From: Candidatus Sulfopaludibacter sp. SbA3
GTDB taxonomy: Bacteria; Acidobacteriota; Terriglobia; Bryobacterales; Bryobacteraceae
Direction of reading: 5' to 3'
Assembly (NCBI GenBank): GCA_945893365.1
Contig: CAMDED010000083.1
Span: 1 to 33,186 of the forward strand
DNA: 33,186 nt
The position numbers were made by a program, and so were the translations under genes. Each line of letters begins with the position of its first letter. Positions within the stretch are counted from its first letter, which is position 1. Below are positions 1-8,350 of the stretch, in pieces. The notes beneath the pieces are model-generated. The model saw only the letters and a list, made by a program, of their open reading frames with translations, made no database searches and was not told the DNA's origin.

Positions 1-2
1 CC

Positions 3-479
3 TACATCCGGCTACTGACGGAGTTCGTGTACTTGGCGGTGATCCTGGACGCCTACTCACGTCGGGTGATTGGCTGGGCGCTGGAGCAGAGCTTACAAGA
101 CGAACTCACCCAGGCGGCCCTGCGCATGGCGCTGGAGCAGCGAAATCCGGCGGCGGGTCTGGTGCATCATTCCGACCGCGGCAGCCAGTACGCTTCCAAG
201 GAGTACACGGGCCTGTTGAAGGACCGTGGCATCAAACCCAGCATGAGCCGCAAAGGGAATCCGTACGACAACGCGGCTTGCGAATCGTTCATGAAGACGC
301 TTAAATACGAAGAAGTGCACCGGCAGGAGTATCGGGACGCGGTGGAGGCGCGGGCCTCCATCGGGCATTTCCTGGAGCGGGTGTACAACGAGAAACGGCT
401 GCATTCGGCGCTCAGCTATCGACCGCCAGTGGAGTTCGAACGAGATCTGCGGACGCGGTCTTCAGAGGCACACGCATGA
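3..479 (+). CDS. IS3-family transposase OrfB, C-terminal part (5' end outside window)
   Basis: The reading frame is open from base 3 to the TGA at 477-479, so the gene begins before the window. The visible part is the DDE integrase core typical of IS3-family OrfB. It has the TYIRL/EFVYLAVILDAYSRR strand, the second catalytic Asp in HHSDRGSQYAS, and the Glu in NPYDNAACESFMKTLK about 35 residues later. The C-terminal YNEKRLHSALSYRPPVEFE box is also intact. The first catalytic Asp and OrfA lie upstream and cannot be judged. The protein would cut and join IS ends by the IS3 copy-out route. The visible part shows no frameshift, so the element may be active or recently so. Confidence 0.93.
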   Translation, partial: YIRLLTEFVYLAVILDAYSRRVIGWALEQSLQDELTQAALRMALEQRNPAAGLVHHSDRGSQYASKEYTGLLKDRGIKPSMSRKGNPYDNAACESFMKTLKYEEVHRQEYRDAVEARASIGHFLERVYNEKRLHSALSYRPPVEFERDLRTRSSEAHA

Positions 480-797
480 ACCCGAAGGTGCGTTTTCTAA
501 GGCATGGCGGAATCTATCGGTCCGATGAGATCTTTCGCACCTTCCCAAGCTGGGACCGGGTTACCGCCTCGGGTTGGTCGGCCCCGGGCCCAGCCACAGA
601 GCGCGACAGAAAGGCCGCGCCCTGCTGCTCGTCCGCGATGAGTTCCGGCCGGCTATTCCTCGATCGGGATGCTCGCCAGCATTGCCCGTCTCCGCTTCAC
701 CGGCAGGCCCATCCTAAAACCGTTCCGGGATCGGGCGCAAGAAATTTCCAGCGAACGGCGAACAGTGTCTTAACTCAGCGTCTCAGCAAAGGGGACA
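480..797. other. Non-coding 3' flank inside the IS element
   Basis: About 318 bases between the transposase stop and the NTPase remnant. Short open frames exist but change frame repeatedly and have no recognisable domain. I see no tRNA, promoter or repeat here. It is best read as the untranslated right arm of the IS. Confidence 0.45.
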
Positions 798-1275
798 ACC
801 CCACAGGGACTCCTAGATACCGCGCTAGCCACGATAGGAAACGCCGGGAGTCTTGACGCATATCGCCCACAGATCCTTCAGAGGTTTTCATGTGAATCCC
901 CTGGCACGATTGATCCATACCCGTCACCGTGGCCCGATGACGAAGCCTCGCAACGAGTGCGAAAGATCTTCGGATCCGCTTCCAAGAACCTGCTCCGTCG
1001 GCCACACGAAACCGATGGCCAATGATCGAGCGACCTGAACTCGGTCAACTCGAAGCCGCGATCACAACGACCGACGGACAGGCGGTCGCGCTACTCGGCC
1101 CACCGGGATCCGGAAAATCGGCCTCCTCGCCCGTCTCGGCTCGACGCTCTCTTCCCAAGGCCGCGTATTGCTTGCCATCAAGGCTGATATGCTGCCGCGT
1201 CACATCGCCTCGATCAGTGACTTGCCAGGATGTGAAGTAATTTTGGGTGGCTGCTTAGGCCCGCCTCTGGCGTAG
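798..1275 (+). pseudogene. Remnant of a STAND/P-loop NTPase gene, frameshifted twice
   Basis: Three consecutive frames join into one protein-like sequence. From 798 the frame (positions divisible by 3) reads TPQGLLDTALATIGNAG, then SLDAYRPQILQRF, then RVRKIFGSASKNLLRRPHET, and stops at 1023. A one-base deletion there would restore GQ-W-IERPEL, and the next frame (from 1022) runs through a Walker A, GPPGSGKS. A second one-base loss near 1122 moves the frame to LLARLGSTLSSQGRVLLAIKAD and DMLPRHIASISDLPG, ending at 1273-1275. The order (alpha-helical leader, ERPEL box, P-loop, strand with AIKAD) resembles N-termini of STAND-type ATPases, often defence or signalling proteins. The rest of the protein is absent because dinG starts at 1292. 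The 5' end is cut by the IS. Family assignment is tentative; the broken state is clear. Confidence 0.65.
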
Positions 1276-1291
1276 AATCAAGACTGACCCT

Positions 1292-3220
1292 ATGACAACC
1301 GAGGCCCGTGCGGGCGCCTCCCGGCAGTTCTTTGCGCGGCACGGCACACTGTCCCAATGGCATTCCAGTTTTGAGTTCCGGCGCGGCCAGCAGGAGATGG
1401 CCGAAGCGGTCGAGTCCGCGCTCGCCGATCGAAAACACCTCATCGTGGAAGCCGGTACAGGCACCGGCAAGACGCTCGCCTACCTCGTGCCCGCCATCCT
1501 CTCCGGCAAGCGCATCATCGTCTCGACCGGCACCAAGAACCTTCAGGAACAGTTGTTCTTCAAGGACATCCCGTTTCTTCAGCAGCACTTCGACCGTCCC
1601 ATCCGCGTCTCGTACATGAAGGGACGCGCCAACTACGCCTGCCGCCAGAAGATCTATGACGCGGAGAAGGAACCGATGCTCTCCGGTCTTGAGGGGGTCG
1701 CCGACTTTCAAGTCATCCAGGAATGGGAGAAGACGACTGAGATGGGCGACCGCGCCGAGATCAAGACGCTGCCCGAATCGAGCGCCACGTGGGCGAAGCT
1801 CGACGCGCGCGGCGACCTCTGCACCGGCCAGAAGTGCCCTCAGTTCGAGCGCTGCTTCATCACTACAATGCATCAGCGCGCGGCTGAAAGCGACATCATC
1901 ATCGTCAACCATCACCTGTTTTTCGCCGACCTGGCGCTGAAGGAGGGCGAGTACGGCGGAATTCTCCCCGACTACTCGGCAGTCGTCTTCGATGAAGCGC
2001 ACGAGCTCGAAGAAGTAGCGGGACAGTACTTCGGCGTGTCCGTGAGCTCCTATCGCGTGCAGGATTTGCGGCGCGACATTTCAGCCGTCGCGCGCGCGAA
2101 GAAATTCGGTTCGGCGGAACTCGACCGCGTACTGGATCGCCTGGAAAGCATAGCCCTCGAATTCTTCGGCCTCTTCGGCCAGGTCGAGGGCCGGACCGCG
2201 TTCACGGGGCGTCAGACCTTCGCTGAAGAGAACGAAGATTCCTATCATGGACTGCTCGGCATTTTGGAGCTCGCCGCGACGCAGCTCAAGCTCTTGAAGA
2301 ACCCGCCCGAGGAGGTCTTCCCGCTGTACCGCCGCGCGGCCGAGCTGGCCCGCGACCTGCAATTTCTTCTCGAAGGCGACGACCATTCGTTTGTCTACTG
2401 GATTGAACGGCGCGGGCGCGGGTGCTTTATCCAAGCTACGCCCATCGACGTCTCGGCTCTGCTGAGCCAGCGCCTGTTCGACAACGTGAATACGGCCGTG
2501 CTGACGTCGGCGACGATGGCCGTCGGCGGAGGCTTTGAATTTGCACAGAAGAGACTTGGACTGGCGCAGGCTCGCACGCTCATCGTCCAAGGCCACTTCG
2601 ACTACCGGAAGCAGGCGCTGCTTTACGTGGCGCAGCATTTGCCGGATCCGCGTGACGCCGCGTTCACGAAACTCGCGTCGGAGGAGGTAGTCCGGATCCT
2701 GAATCTGAGCAAGGGGCGGGCGTTCGTTCTGTTCACAAGCTATCAGCAGATGCGTCTGGTGTACGACCGGGTGTCGTTCGAGATCGAGTATCCGGCGCTG
2801 ATGCAAGGCACCGGCCCGCGAACGGCGCTGCTTGAGGAGTTTCAGAATACGGCGAACTGCGTGCTTTTCGCGACGTCGTCGTTCTGGCAGGGCGTCGACG
2901 TGCCGGGGGAGCGTTTAAGCTGCGTTATTATTGATAAGTTACCATTCGCGGTACCAAGCGACCCGGTGGTGGAGGCCCGGATCAGGAGCCTCCGCGAGCA
3001 AGGCGGGACGCCGTTTTACGACTACCAGATTCCGCAGGCGGCGATCGCGCTCAAGCAGGGTTTCGGCCGTCTGATTCGAAGCCGCACAGACCGGGGCGTT
3101 CTCGCGTTGCTGGACAACCGGATCACCAAGCAGCGCTACGGCCAAGTGTTTTTCGACAGCCTGCCCGATTACGGATTTACGACCAGTATCACGGACGTGG
3201 AGAAATTTTTCAATGTTTGA
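1292..3220 (+). CDS. dinG: ATP-dependent DNA helicase, DinG/XPD family
   Basis: 642 aa superfamily 2 iron-sulfur helicase that unwinds DNA 5' to 3' during repair and replication-conflict resolution. Walker A is AGTGTGKT (residues 54-61) and the Walker B DEAH is at about 234-237. Four cysteines (117, 177, 182, 188) lie between them, as needed for the 4Fe-4S cluster of XPD/DinG proteins. Motif VI, QGFGRLIRSRTDRG, is near 589-602. The ATG at 1292 follows closely on the pseudogene and has only a weak Shine-Dalgarno. The early EFRRGQQEMAEAV box is the Q-motif-like start of the family, which supports this start. The stop overlaps the queD start by 8 bases, so the two genes are probably co-transcribed. 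Confidence 0.95.
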   Translation: MTTEARAGASRQFFARHGTLSQWHSSFEFRRGQQEMAEAVESALADRKHLIVEAGTGTGKTLAYLVPAILSGKRIIVSTGTKNLQEQLFFKDIPFLQQHFDRPIRVSYMKGRANYACRQKIYDAEKEPMLSGLEGVADFQVIQEWEKTTEMGDRAEIKTLPESSATWAKLDARGDLCTGQKCPQFERCFITTMHQRAAESDIIIVNHHLFFADLALKEGEYGGILPDYSAVVFDEAHELEEVAGQYFGVSVSSYRVQDLRRDISAVARAKKFGSAELDRVLDRLESIALEFFGLFGQVEGRTAFTGRQTFAEENEDSYHGLLGILELAATQLKLLKNPPEEVFPLYRRAAELARDLQFLLEGDDHSFVYWIERRGRGCFIQATPIDVSALLSQRLFDNVNTAVLTSATMAVGGGFEFAQKRLGLAQARTLIVQGHFDYRKQALLYVAQHLPDPRDAAFTKLASEEVVRILNLSKGRAFVLFTSYQQMRLVYDRVSFEIEYPALMQGTGPRTALLEEFQNTANCVLFATSSFWQGVDVPGERLSCVIIDKLPFAVPSDPVVEARIRSLREQGGTPFYDYQIPQAAIALKQGFGRLIRSRTDRGVLALLDNRITKQRYGQVFFDSLPDYGFTTSITDVEKFFNV

Positions 3221-3584
3221 AGTTTGCGTGGAACATTCATTCGCCGCCGGACACGCGCTGCGCGGTTACAAGGGAAAGTGCGAGAACGTGCACGGGCATA
3301 ACTACAAGGTTCAAGTGACCGTGCAGGGATCGGAACTGGATTCCATCGGGCTGCTGGTGGACTTTGTCGAAGTGAAGCGGCTGCTGCACAGTGCGTCGGA
3401 GTATCTGGATCACAGGTTCATCAACGACCTGCCTCCGTTTGACGCGATCAATCCATCGGCGGAGAACATGGCGAAGTACTTCTACGACGGCATCAATGCG
3501 GGCTTGGACGCCGCGCGCGGCGTTCGGCTGAGTGAAGTGAAGGTCTGGGAAACCGAAATCACCTACGCCGCATACAGGCCGTAG
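3213..3584 (+). CDS. queD: 6-carboxy-5,6,7,8-tetrahydropterin synthase (QueD/PTPS family)
   Basis: 123 aa, the usual size for QueD, which converts 7,8-dihydroneopterin triphosphate to 6-carboxytetrahydropterin in queuosine/7-deazaguanine synthesis. The zinc histidines are His14 (FAAGHAL) and His27/His29 (VHGHNY). The catalytic Cys23 lies just before HGHNY (GKCENVHGHNY), which favours QueD over eukaryotic-type PTPS. The LDHRFIND segment (Asp66-His67) and Glu in WETE (about 113) complete the active site. It overlaps the end of dinG by 8 bases. No queC, queE or queF is visible in the window. Confidence 0.93.
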   Translation: MFEVCVEHSFAAGHALRGYKGKCENVHGHNYKVQVTVQGSELDSIGLLVDFVEVKRLLHSASEYLDHRFINDLPPFDAINPSAENMAKYFYDGINAGLDAARGVRLSEVKVWETEITYAAYRP

Positions 3585-3596
3585 CCGCGCTGCGGT

Positions 3597-4703
3597 TTAA
3601 CCGATCCGGTACTGTTCGATCTTCTCCGGACGCAGCACGAGCCCGAATCCGGGTTCCGTTCTAGGCTCGATGTAACCGTCTACGGGATAGATGGGGTTCT
3701 CCAGAATTTCGTCGAAGACCTTCACGTCCGAGCCGCGCACGAAATATTCAATAAACAGGCCGTTCGGAATCGTAGCCACAAGCTGGGTGTGGAAATCCCA
3801 ATTGTAGTGGGGGGCAATCGGCACATCGAACGCCGCAGCCATGTGCGCGACCTTGAGCCACTCTCCCACTCCGCCCACTACCGTGACGTCCGGCTGAAGG
3901 ATGTCCGCGGCTTTGCGTTCCAGCAGATCGGCGAAGGCCCAGCGAGTGGATTCCAGTTCGCCCGTCGCGACCGGCCAATCGAGGGCCTCCGCGATGCGCG
4001 CCATGGCCGCGACGTTATCGGCGCGCACCGGTTCTTCGATCCAATAAGGGCGGTAGTCCTCGAACCGTTTCAAAGCGGAGATGGCTGTGTTCGAGTCAGG
4101 CCAGCCGCCGTTCGCGTCAAGCAGGATTTCTACGCCGTCGCCCAGGTCCTTGCGAATGAAGCGCAGTCGCCGGGCATCTTCGGAGGCGGCGAGCTTGCCG
4201 ACTTTGAGCTTGATCGCCGAAAAGCCCTGCTCGACGTATCCCGCCATTTCCTTCACCAGCTCGTCGGGCGTCTGTCCTTCGCGATAGTAGCCGCCCGTAG
4301 CGTAGCAGCGCAGGTGCGTGGAATGAACGCCGAGCAGGTGCATGACCGGCATGCCCGCCGCCTTCCCGCGCAGGTCCCACAGCGCGATGTCGATGGCGCT
4401 GATGGTTCGGAGCGCCGCGCCGCGGCGTCCGGCCTGGATCGATTGGCGATACATCTCGTTCCAGAGGCCTTCGGAGTGGAGCGCGTTTGCGCCCTCCAGC
4501 ATGGGGCGGAAAATCTGATCGACCATCGCGACCATGGCCTTGCTGCCGTCGTAGCCGAGCGTGAATCCCTCGCCCACGATTCCATCCTCGGTCGTGATGC
4601 GGACGATCAGGTGGTCGCGATGCGTAATGCGGCGCACGGCGTCGGACACGGCGGCGCGAAGAGGGATCGAGATGGCGATGGCTTCTACTTTTTTGATCTT
4701 CAC
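3597..4703 (-). CDS. Enolase-superfamily enzyme, mandelate racemase/muconate lactonizing type
   Basis: 368 aa with a complete (beta/alpha)7-beta barrel signature. Lys165-x-Lys167 (AIKLKVGK) is the acid/base pair. Metal ligands are Asp196 in LLDANGGW, Glu223 or 224 in WIEEPV and Glu249 in TGELES. Asp272 and His299 (APHYNWDFH) form the second, His-containing half of a mandelate-racemase-group site. Such enzymes abstract the alpha proton of a carboxylate and dehydrate, racemise or epimerise it. The MR-group His suggests a sugar-acid dehydratase or related activity, but the substrate cannot be read from sequence. It lies 17 bases downstream of the secreted amidohydrolase on the same strand, so the two are probably one transcript. 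It converges with queD with only 12 bases between. Confidence 0.9.
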   Translation of the reverse strand: MKIKKVEAIAISIPLRAAVSDAVRRITHRDHLIVRITTEDGIVGEGFTLGYDGSKAMVAMVDQIFRPMLEGANALHSEGLWNEMYRQSIQAGRRGAALRTISAIDIALWDLRGKAAGMPVMHLLGVHSTHLRCYATGGYYREGQTPDELVKEMAGYVEQGFSAIKLKVGKLAASEDARRLRFIRKDLGDGVEILLDANGGWPDSNTAISALKRFEDYRPYWIEEPVRADNVAAMARIAEALDWPVATGELESTRWAFADLLERKAADILQPDVTVVGGVGEWLKVAHMAAAFDVPIAPHYNWDFHTQLVATIPNGLFIEYFVRGSDVKVFDEILENPIYPVDGYIEPRTEPGFGLVLRPEKIEQYRIG

Positions 4704-4720
4704 GTTTTGTTTATGACGGC

Positions 4721-6361
4721 TTACCGGCGAATCACCGCGCCCGGATGCGCGCGTGTGTGGCGGCCCTTATCGAGCACGGCCTGTCCGTTGACGAACACAT
4801 ATTCGACGCCGGTCGAGTACTGGTGCGGTTTGTCGAAGGTGGCGTGGTCGATGATGGTGTTGGCGTCGAAGACGGTCACGTCCGCCCACTGTCCCGGACG
4901 CAGCAAGCCACGGTCATAGATGCGGATCTTCGAGGAATTCGCCGACGTCATCTTGCGAACGGCCTCCTCGATCGAGATGATTTTTTCTTCGCGCACATAG
5001 CGGCCAAGCACTCGCGCGAACGTTCCGTAGTAACGCGGATGGGGGTTGCCGCGGGCAAGCGGCCCTTCGGTCTTGACTGCGGTACCGTCGGAGCCTATGG
5101 ACACGAACGGTTGCTTCAAGGCGAAGCGCATGTCGTCTTCGGAGTGGTGGAAGTATACCGTGCTAACGCCGCCGCCGTTTGCCTCGATAAGCTCAAACAG
5201 CACGTCGATGGGCTTTCCACCGAGCTCCTTGATTACTTCGTTCATTCGCTTGCCTTCAAAGCGCTTGTACTTGGGGTTCGAGAACGAGACCAGCAGCATG
5301 CCTTCCCAGCTTCCGGTGGCCGTGTAGTGGTTGTACCAGTTCGTGCCCGGAATGCCGTTGTTGATCTCATTCTCCAGACGCGCCCGGAGCGACGGATCTT
5401 TCAGCCGCTTCAGCATCGCTTGCGTTCCGCCCTCGTGCGCCCATGGCGGAATGATGCTCGAAAGATTGTTCTGGCCGGCGCGGTACGGGTACACGTGAGC
5501 CTCCACTTCCTGCCCGCGTGCGCGCGCGTTCGCGATTGAGGCAACCAGCTCCGGCATCTGGCCCCAGAGCTTGTGCTCCGCAATCTTGAGATGGATGATA
5601 TCCACCGGAACCTTGGCGCGCCGCCCGATGTCGATCGCTTCGGCGACAGACTCGAAGACGCCGTAGCCTTCCGTGCGCATGTGCGTCGAGTAGATGCCGC
5701 CGTAGCGCGAAGCGACCTCGCACATCGCGACCAGCGTTTCGGTGTCGATCCACGAACCCGGAGGGCCGCTGAGAGAACTGGCGACGCCGAGCGCTCCCTG
5801 CTCCATGGCCTTCTTGACTTCCTGGCGCATCTGGTCGAGCTCGGCGGGCGTGGGTGGTCCCGCCATCGGCCCGCGCACGTAGGTCCAAACCTGACTCGAC
5901 CCGACGTAGCTTCCGACGTTCGTCGAAACACCCTGTTTCAAGAGGCGATCGTAGTAGCCTTTGAAATCGGTCCAATCGGCGCGCGCATCTTCACCCGACC
6001 GGCGGCGGCCTTGTTTCCCGCCGATCGGCGCGACAGATCCGCCCTCGCCGAAGATCATCGAAGTGACGCCTTGGCGGACCATCGATTCGGCGTCGCCATC
6101 GGCGATCACGGTATAGTCCGAGTGATTATGGATATCGATGAAGCCGGGAGAAACGCTGAGTCCGCCGGCGTCGATAGTCCGCTTGGCGGTACGGCCGGCC
6201 AGCCTTCCGATGGCAGCGATTTTTCCATCGCGAATTCCCACGTCGCCCACATAGGAGGGGTTGCCGGTACCGTCGACCACGCGGCCGCCGCGGATGAGGA
6301 CATCGAAATCCTGCGCACCCAGGGGCGCGAGTAGAAGGGAGAAAAGTATGAAATACCGCAT
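4721..6361 (-). CDS. Secreted N-acyl-D-amino-acid deacylase-like amidohydrolase
   Basis: 546 aa. The N-terminus (MRYFILFSLLLAPLGAQ) is a signal peptide ending in an Ala-x-x cleavage region, so the enzyme should act in the periplasm or outside. It is followed by the amidohydrolase entry strand DFDVLIRGGRVVDGTG and the metal box DIHNHSD. Catalytic Asp is in SIGSDGTA. The C-terminus (EEAVRKMTSANSSKI, then LRPGQWADVTVFD) is typical of D-aminoacylase/DAN proteins. Classical D-aminoacylases have GNCG at the loop after the HxH box, where the Cys bridges metal. Here it reads FGEGGSVAP, with Glu in place of Cys. Function is hydrolysis of N-acylated (D-)amino acids or a related cyclic/acyl amide. It is the first gene of a two-gene minus-strand unit with the downstream enolase-family enzyme. 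Confidence 0.88.
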   Translation of the reverse strand: MRYFILFSLLLAPLGAQDFDVLIRGGRVVDGTGNPSYVGDVGIRDGKIAAIGRLAGRTAKRTIDAGGLSVSPGFIDIHNHSDYTVIADGDAESMVRQGVTSMIFGEGGSVAPIGGKQGRRRSGEDARADWTDFKGYYDRLLKQGVSTNVGSYVGSSQVWTYVRGPMAGPPTPAELDQMRQEVKKAMEQGALGVASSLSGPPGSWIDTETLVAMCEVASRYGGIYSTHMRTEGYGVFESVAEAIDIGRRAKVPVDIIHLKIAEHKLWGQMPELVASIANARARGQEVEAHVYPYRAGQNNLSSIIPPWAHEGGTQAMLKRLKDPSLRARLENEINNGIPGTNWYNHYTATGSWEGMLLVSFSNPKYKRFEGKRMNEVIKELGGKPIDVLFELIEANGGGVSTVYFHHSEDDMRFALKQPFVSIGSDGTAVKTEGPLARGNPHPRYYGTFARVLGRYVREEKIISIEEAVRKMTSANSSKIRIYDRGLLRPGQWADVTVFDANTIIDHATFDKPHQYSTGVEYVFVNGQAVLDKGRHTRAHPGAVIRR

Positions 6362-6410
6362 GTCCTGCTATGCTAGCATCCATCCGGCGGGTCTGTAGGT
6401 TTAGCAAAGC

Positions 6411-6998
6411 ATGGCGCATTCCCTAGGCATCTTTCCAGGCACGTTCAACCCGCCTACGCTTGCGCACGTGGAGCTGGCGCGCGCCGCTTTGACGATGGTT
6501 GATGAGGTTGCCTTCGTGCTGCCGCGAGAGTTCCCGCATAAGGGCTACGAGGGCGTAGGCTTCTCCGGCCGGCTCCGGATGGTGGAGGCGGCCATCGCCG
6601 GTCAGCCCAGGGTTTTCGCGCGAGCGGCGGATTCCGGGTTGTTCATCGACATCGCGCGGGAGTTCCGCAAAACGTATGGCCCGGACACGCGATTGGTGAT
6701 GCTGTGCGGACGCGACGCGGCGGAACGGATCGTGAACTGGGACTACGGGCGTCCGGAAGCTTTTCATCGGATGCTCGATGAATTCGAGATGCTGGTGGCG
6801 TCGCGCGGCGGAGGTTACGCGCCTCCGCCGGAAATGCGGCATCGTATCCACACGCTCGACTTCGCGCTCGACGAAGTCTCGGCGACCGGAGTTCGCGACA
6901 GAATCGCCCGAGGCGAAAGCTGGGAGCACTTGGTTCCGAAGGGCGCGGCGGCCCTTGTGCGGCAGTTGTACGGAGGCGGCCGGGGAGGGGAGAACTGA
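6411..6998 (+). CDS. Nicotinate-nucleotide adenylyltransferase-like cytidylyltransferase-fold protein
   Basis: 195 aa nucleotidyltransferase of the NadD/CoaD fold. The first motif is GIFPGTFNPPTLAHVELARAAL, the GxFxPxHxGH box with Leu-Ala-His at its end. The C-terminal SATGVRDRIARGE corresponds to the SSTxxR motif that binds the ATP phosphates. MLCGRDAAERIVNWDYG resembles the family's middle region (GxDx...W). NadD would adenylate nicotinate mononucleotide in NAD synthesis. However, homology is only partial and rsfS or proA neighbours, often found beside nadD, are missing. It may therefore be a paralog acting on another substrate. It is divergent from the amidohydrolase, whose start lies 49 bases away. 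Confidence 0.72.
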   Translation: MAHSLGIFPGTFNPPTLAHVELARAALTMVDEVAFVLPREFPHKGYEGVGFSGRLRMVEAAIAGQPRVFARAADSGLFIDIAREFRKTYGPDTRLVMLCGRDAAERIVNWDYGRPEAFHRMLDEFEMLVASRGGGYAPPPEMRHRIHTLDFALDEVSATGVRDRIARGESWEHLVPKGAAALVRQLYGGGRGGEN

Positions 6999-7492
6999 GA
7001 GGGGGATGGACGCGATCAGGCGGCTTTTGAGGCGTCACGCCCGCAGCCATCGCCAGCGTGACAGGCATGATATTGTTCTAGCTTATGCAACCTCGTACGC
7101 GACGCACCTTCATCATTAGTTGGATGGCCGGCACGCTTATCGTTCTTGGCTGTCAGATTGTCGCGTTGATGACGCCACCCGCCGCGCCAGGGAGTCAAAC
7201 TGTGGTGTTGATTGGGCCCACCACAGTAGTATTCGCCGCCCTCGCGGTCAACCTCCTAATTTTGTCGCTACTTTTCAGGGTAGGAGGTAAAACTGACGCC
7301 ACCTTCCGGGAGAAGTTCAATGGCCTTGGTGGATCCGCCAGAGTGGCGACAACGGGATTCCTGAGGTCATTTCTAACGATATTCGCTCTGACTAAAGAGC
7401 GGAAAAGCGCAGCGGAGAAGTTGACTTTCCCTGCCCCATGGTTGTACTATCCCGGAAGCCTGAGTCGATGCGTTCAATATAAGGAGATGTCC
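6999..7492. other. Gap with an in-frame hydrophobic ORF upstream of the aldolase gene
   Basis: About 494 bases. From an ATG at 7085 an open frame runs without stop into the downstream aldolase-fold gene. Its first ~70 codons encode two hydrophobic stretches (ISWMAGTLIVLGCQIVALM and TVVFAALAVNLLILSLLF). After these the sequence loses protein character and contains a sigma-70 promoter and a Shine-Dalgarno for the next gene. It could be a small membrane protein gene that lost its stop, or chance. I do not call it a gene. Confidence 0.35.
7421..7450 (+). promoter_or_regulatory. Sigma-70 type promoter for the aldolase-fold gene
   Basis: TTGACT (7421-7426) and TACTAT (7445-7450) are separated by 18 bases. 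A transcript would start near 7457, leaving a leader of about 36 bases before the ATG at 7493. This is one of the clearest promoter matches in the window. Predicted by eye only. Confidence 0.6.
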
Positions 7493-8350
7493 ATGTTCAT
7501 GAGGCGACTTGCCCTGTCCGCGGTGGTTTGCACGATGATTCCCTGGGTTGCCGCCGCGCAATCCGGGACGCCAAAGATTTACAACACGGTGAAGCTGAAG
7601 CTGAAGGAAGGCAAGCAGGTTGTGGGCGGCACGGTGTCCTCGCCCGACCCCGACGTGTATTGCGCCATGGCCAATTCAGGATTCGATTTCACCTGGATCG
7701 AGATGCAGCACAGTTCGCTCGGCTATCAGGACGTGGCCAGAATGATCCGCGCCTGCAAGGGCGCGGCCGCGATCCCGTTTATCCGCGTTCCCGACGCGGC
7801 CGAAGGCGATATCCAGAAGGCGGTCGACATCGGAGCTCTGGGAATTATCATTCCCATGGTTGAATCGGTTGACAAGGTCAAGAATGCAGTGAAGTTCGCC
7901 AAGTATCCGCCCATGGGAAAGAGGAGCTTGGGCGGCGGCCAGTACGGCGTGATGTGGGGCGCCGATTACCGCCAGACGGCGAACGATAACATCATGATCG
8001 TGGCGATGATCGAGTCGCCCGCGGGTGTCGATATCGCGAGCCAGATCGCCGACGTTCCCGGCGTCGATGTCGTTTTCGTGGCGAGCACGGATCTCGGCAG
8101 TTTTTCGGGATTCAAGCAGGGCGAGCCGCAATATGAAGCTCTAACCATGAGGGTCCACGACGCTACGCTGAAGGCCGGGTTGAAACTGGCGGGTCCGCTC
8201 GCGTGGAAGAACCGCCCCGGATACACGTTCTTTCAGGGCCCCGGTGAAACCGCGTTGATCCGTTCCGGAGCGCAAGCGGCGCTCACGCCCGCAGGTCCGC
8301 CGACACGCAAGAGCGGCGTCGCGCCGATTGAGGGATCAGAGCCGAAATAG
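7493..8350 (+). CDS. HpcH/HpaI aldolase-family protein with a signal peptide
   Basis: 285 aa from the ATG at 7493. This start is chosen because AAGGAG (7481-7486) lies 6 bases upstream and the first residues (MFMRRLALSAVVCTMIPWVAAAQS) form a signal peptide. ATGs at 7487 and 7499 are alternatives. The body follows the phosphoenolpyruvate/HpcH-HpaI barrel: WIEMQHSSLGYQD, IPFIRVPDA, DIGALGIIIPMVES and AKYPPMGKRSLGG. The metal-ligand positions are MIESPAGV (Glu) and ASTDLGSFSG (Asp). Cytoplasmic relatives cleave 4-hydroxy-2-oxo acids to pyruvate and an aldehyde. Export of such an enzyme is unusual but is seen in related soil bacteria's predicted proteomes as I remember them. The stop touches the GTG of msrA. 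Confidence 0.82.
   Translation: MFMRRLALSAVVCTMIPWVAAAQSGTPKIYNTVKLKLKEGKQVVGGTVSSPDPDVYCAMANSGFDFTWIEMQHSSLGYQDVARMIRACKGAAAIPFIRVPDAAEGDIQKAVDIGALGIIIPMVESVDKVKNAVKFAKYPPMGKRSLGGGQYGVMWGADYRQTANDNIMIVAMIESPAGVDIASQIADVPGVDVVFVASTDLGSFSGFKQGEPQYEALTMRVHDATLKAGLKLAGPLAWKNRPGYTFFQGPGETALIRSGAQAALTPAGPPTRKSGVAPIEGSEPK

Larger units (their letters stand above)
1..797 (+). mobile_element. Right part of an IS3-family insertion sequence
   Basis: The transposase ends at 479. The next ~318 bases carry no convincing gene: the frame starting at 476 is arginine/serine-rich and looks like translated non-coding DNA. The right boundary is proposed at 797, where GGGGACA ends in the CA typical of IS3-family termini. 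Immediately after it, a protein-like frame of a different gene (STAND NTPase remnant) starts. The left terminal repeat is outside the window, so the boundary is an inference and could be off by some tens of bases. Confidence 0.55.

Noticed and set aside
476-856. A protein-coding gene following the IS3 transposase
   Set aside because: The frame is rich in Arg, Ser and Pro, has no motif, and overlaps the NTPase remnant in another frame.
3789-4919. 376-codon plus-strand open frame
   Set aside because: It is a shadow of the enolase-family gene and the end of the amidohydrolase gene on the minus strand.
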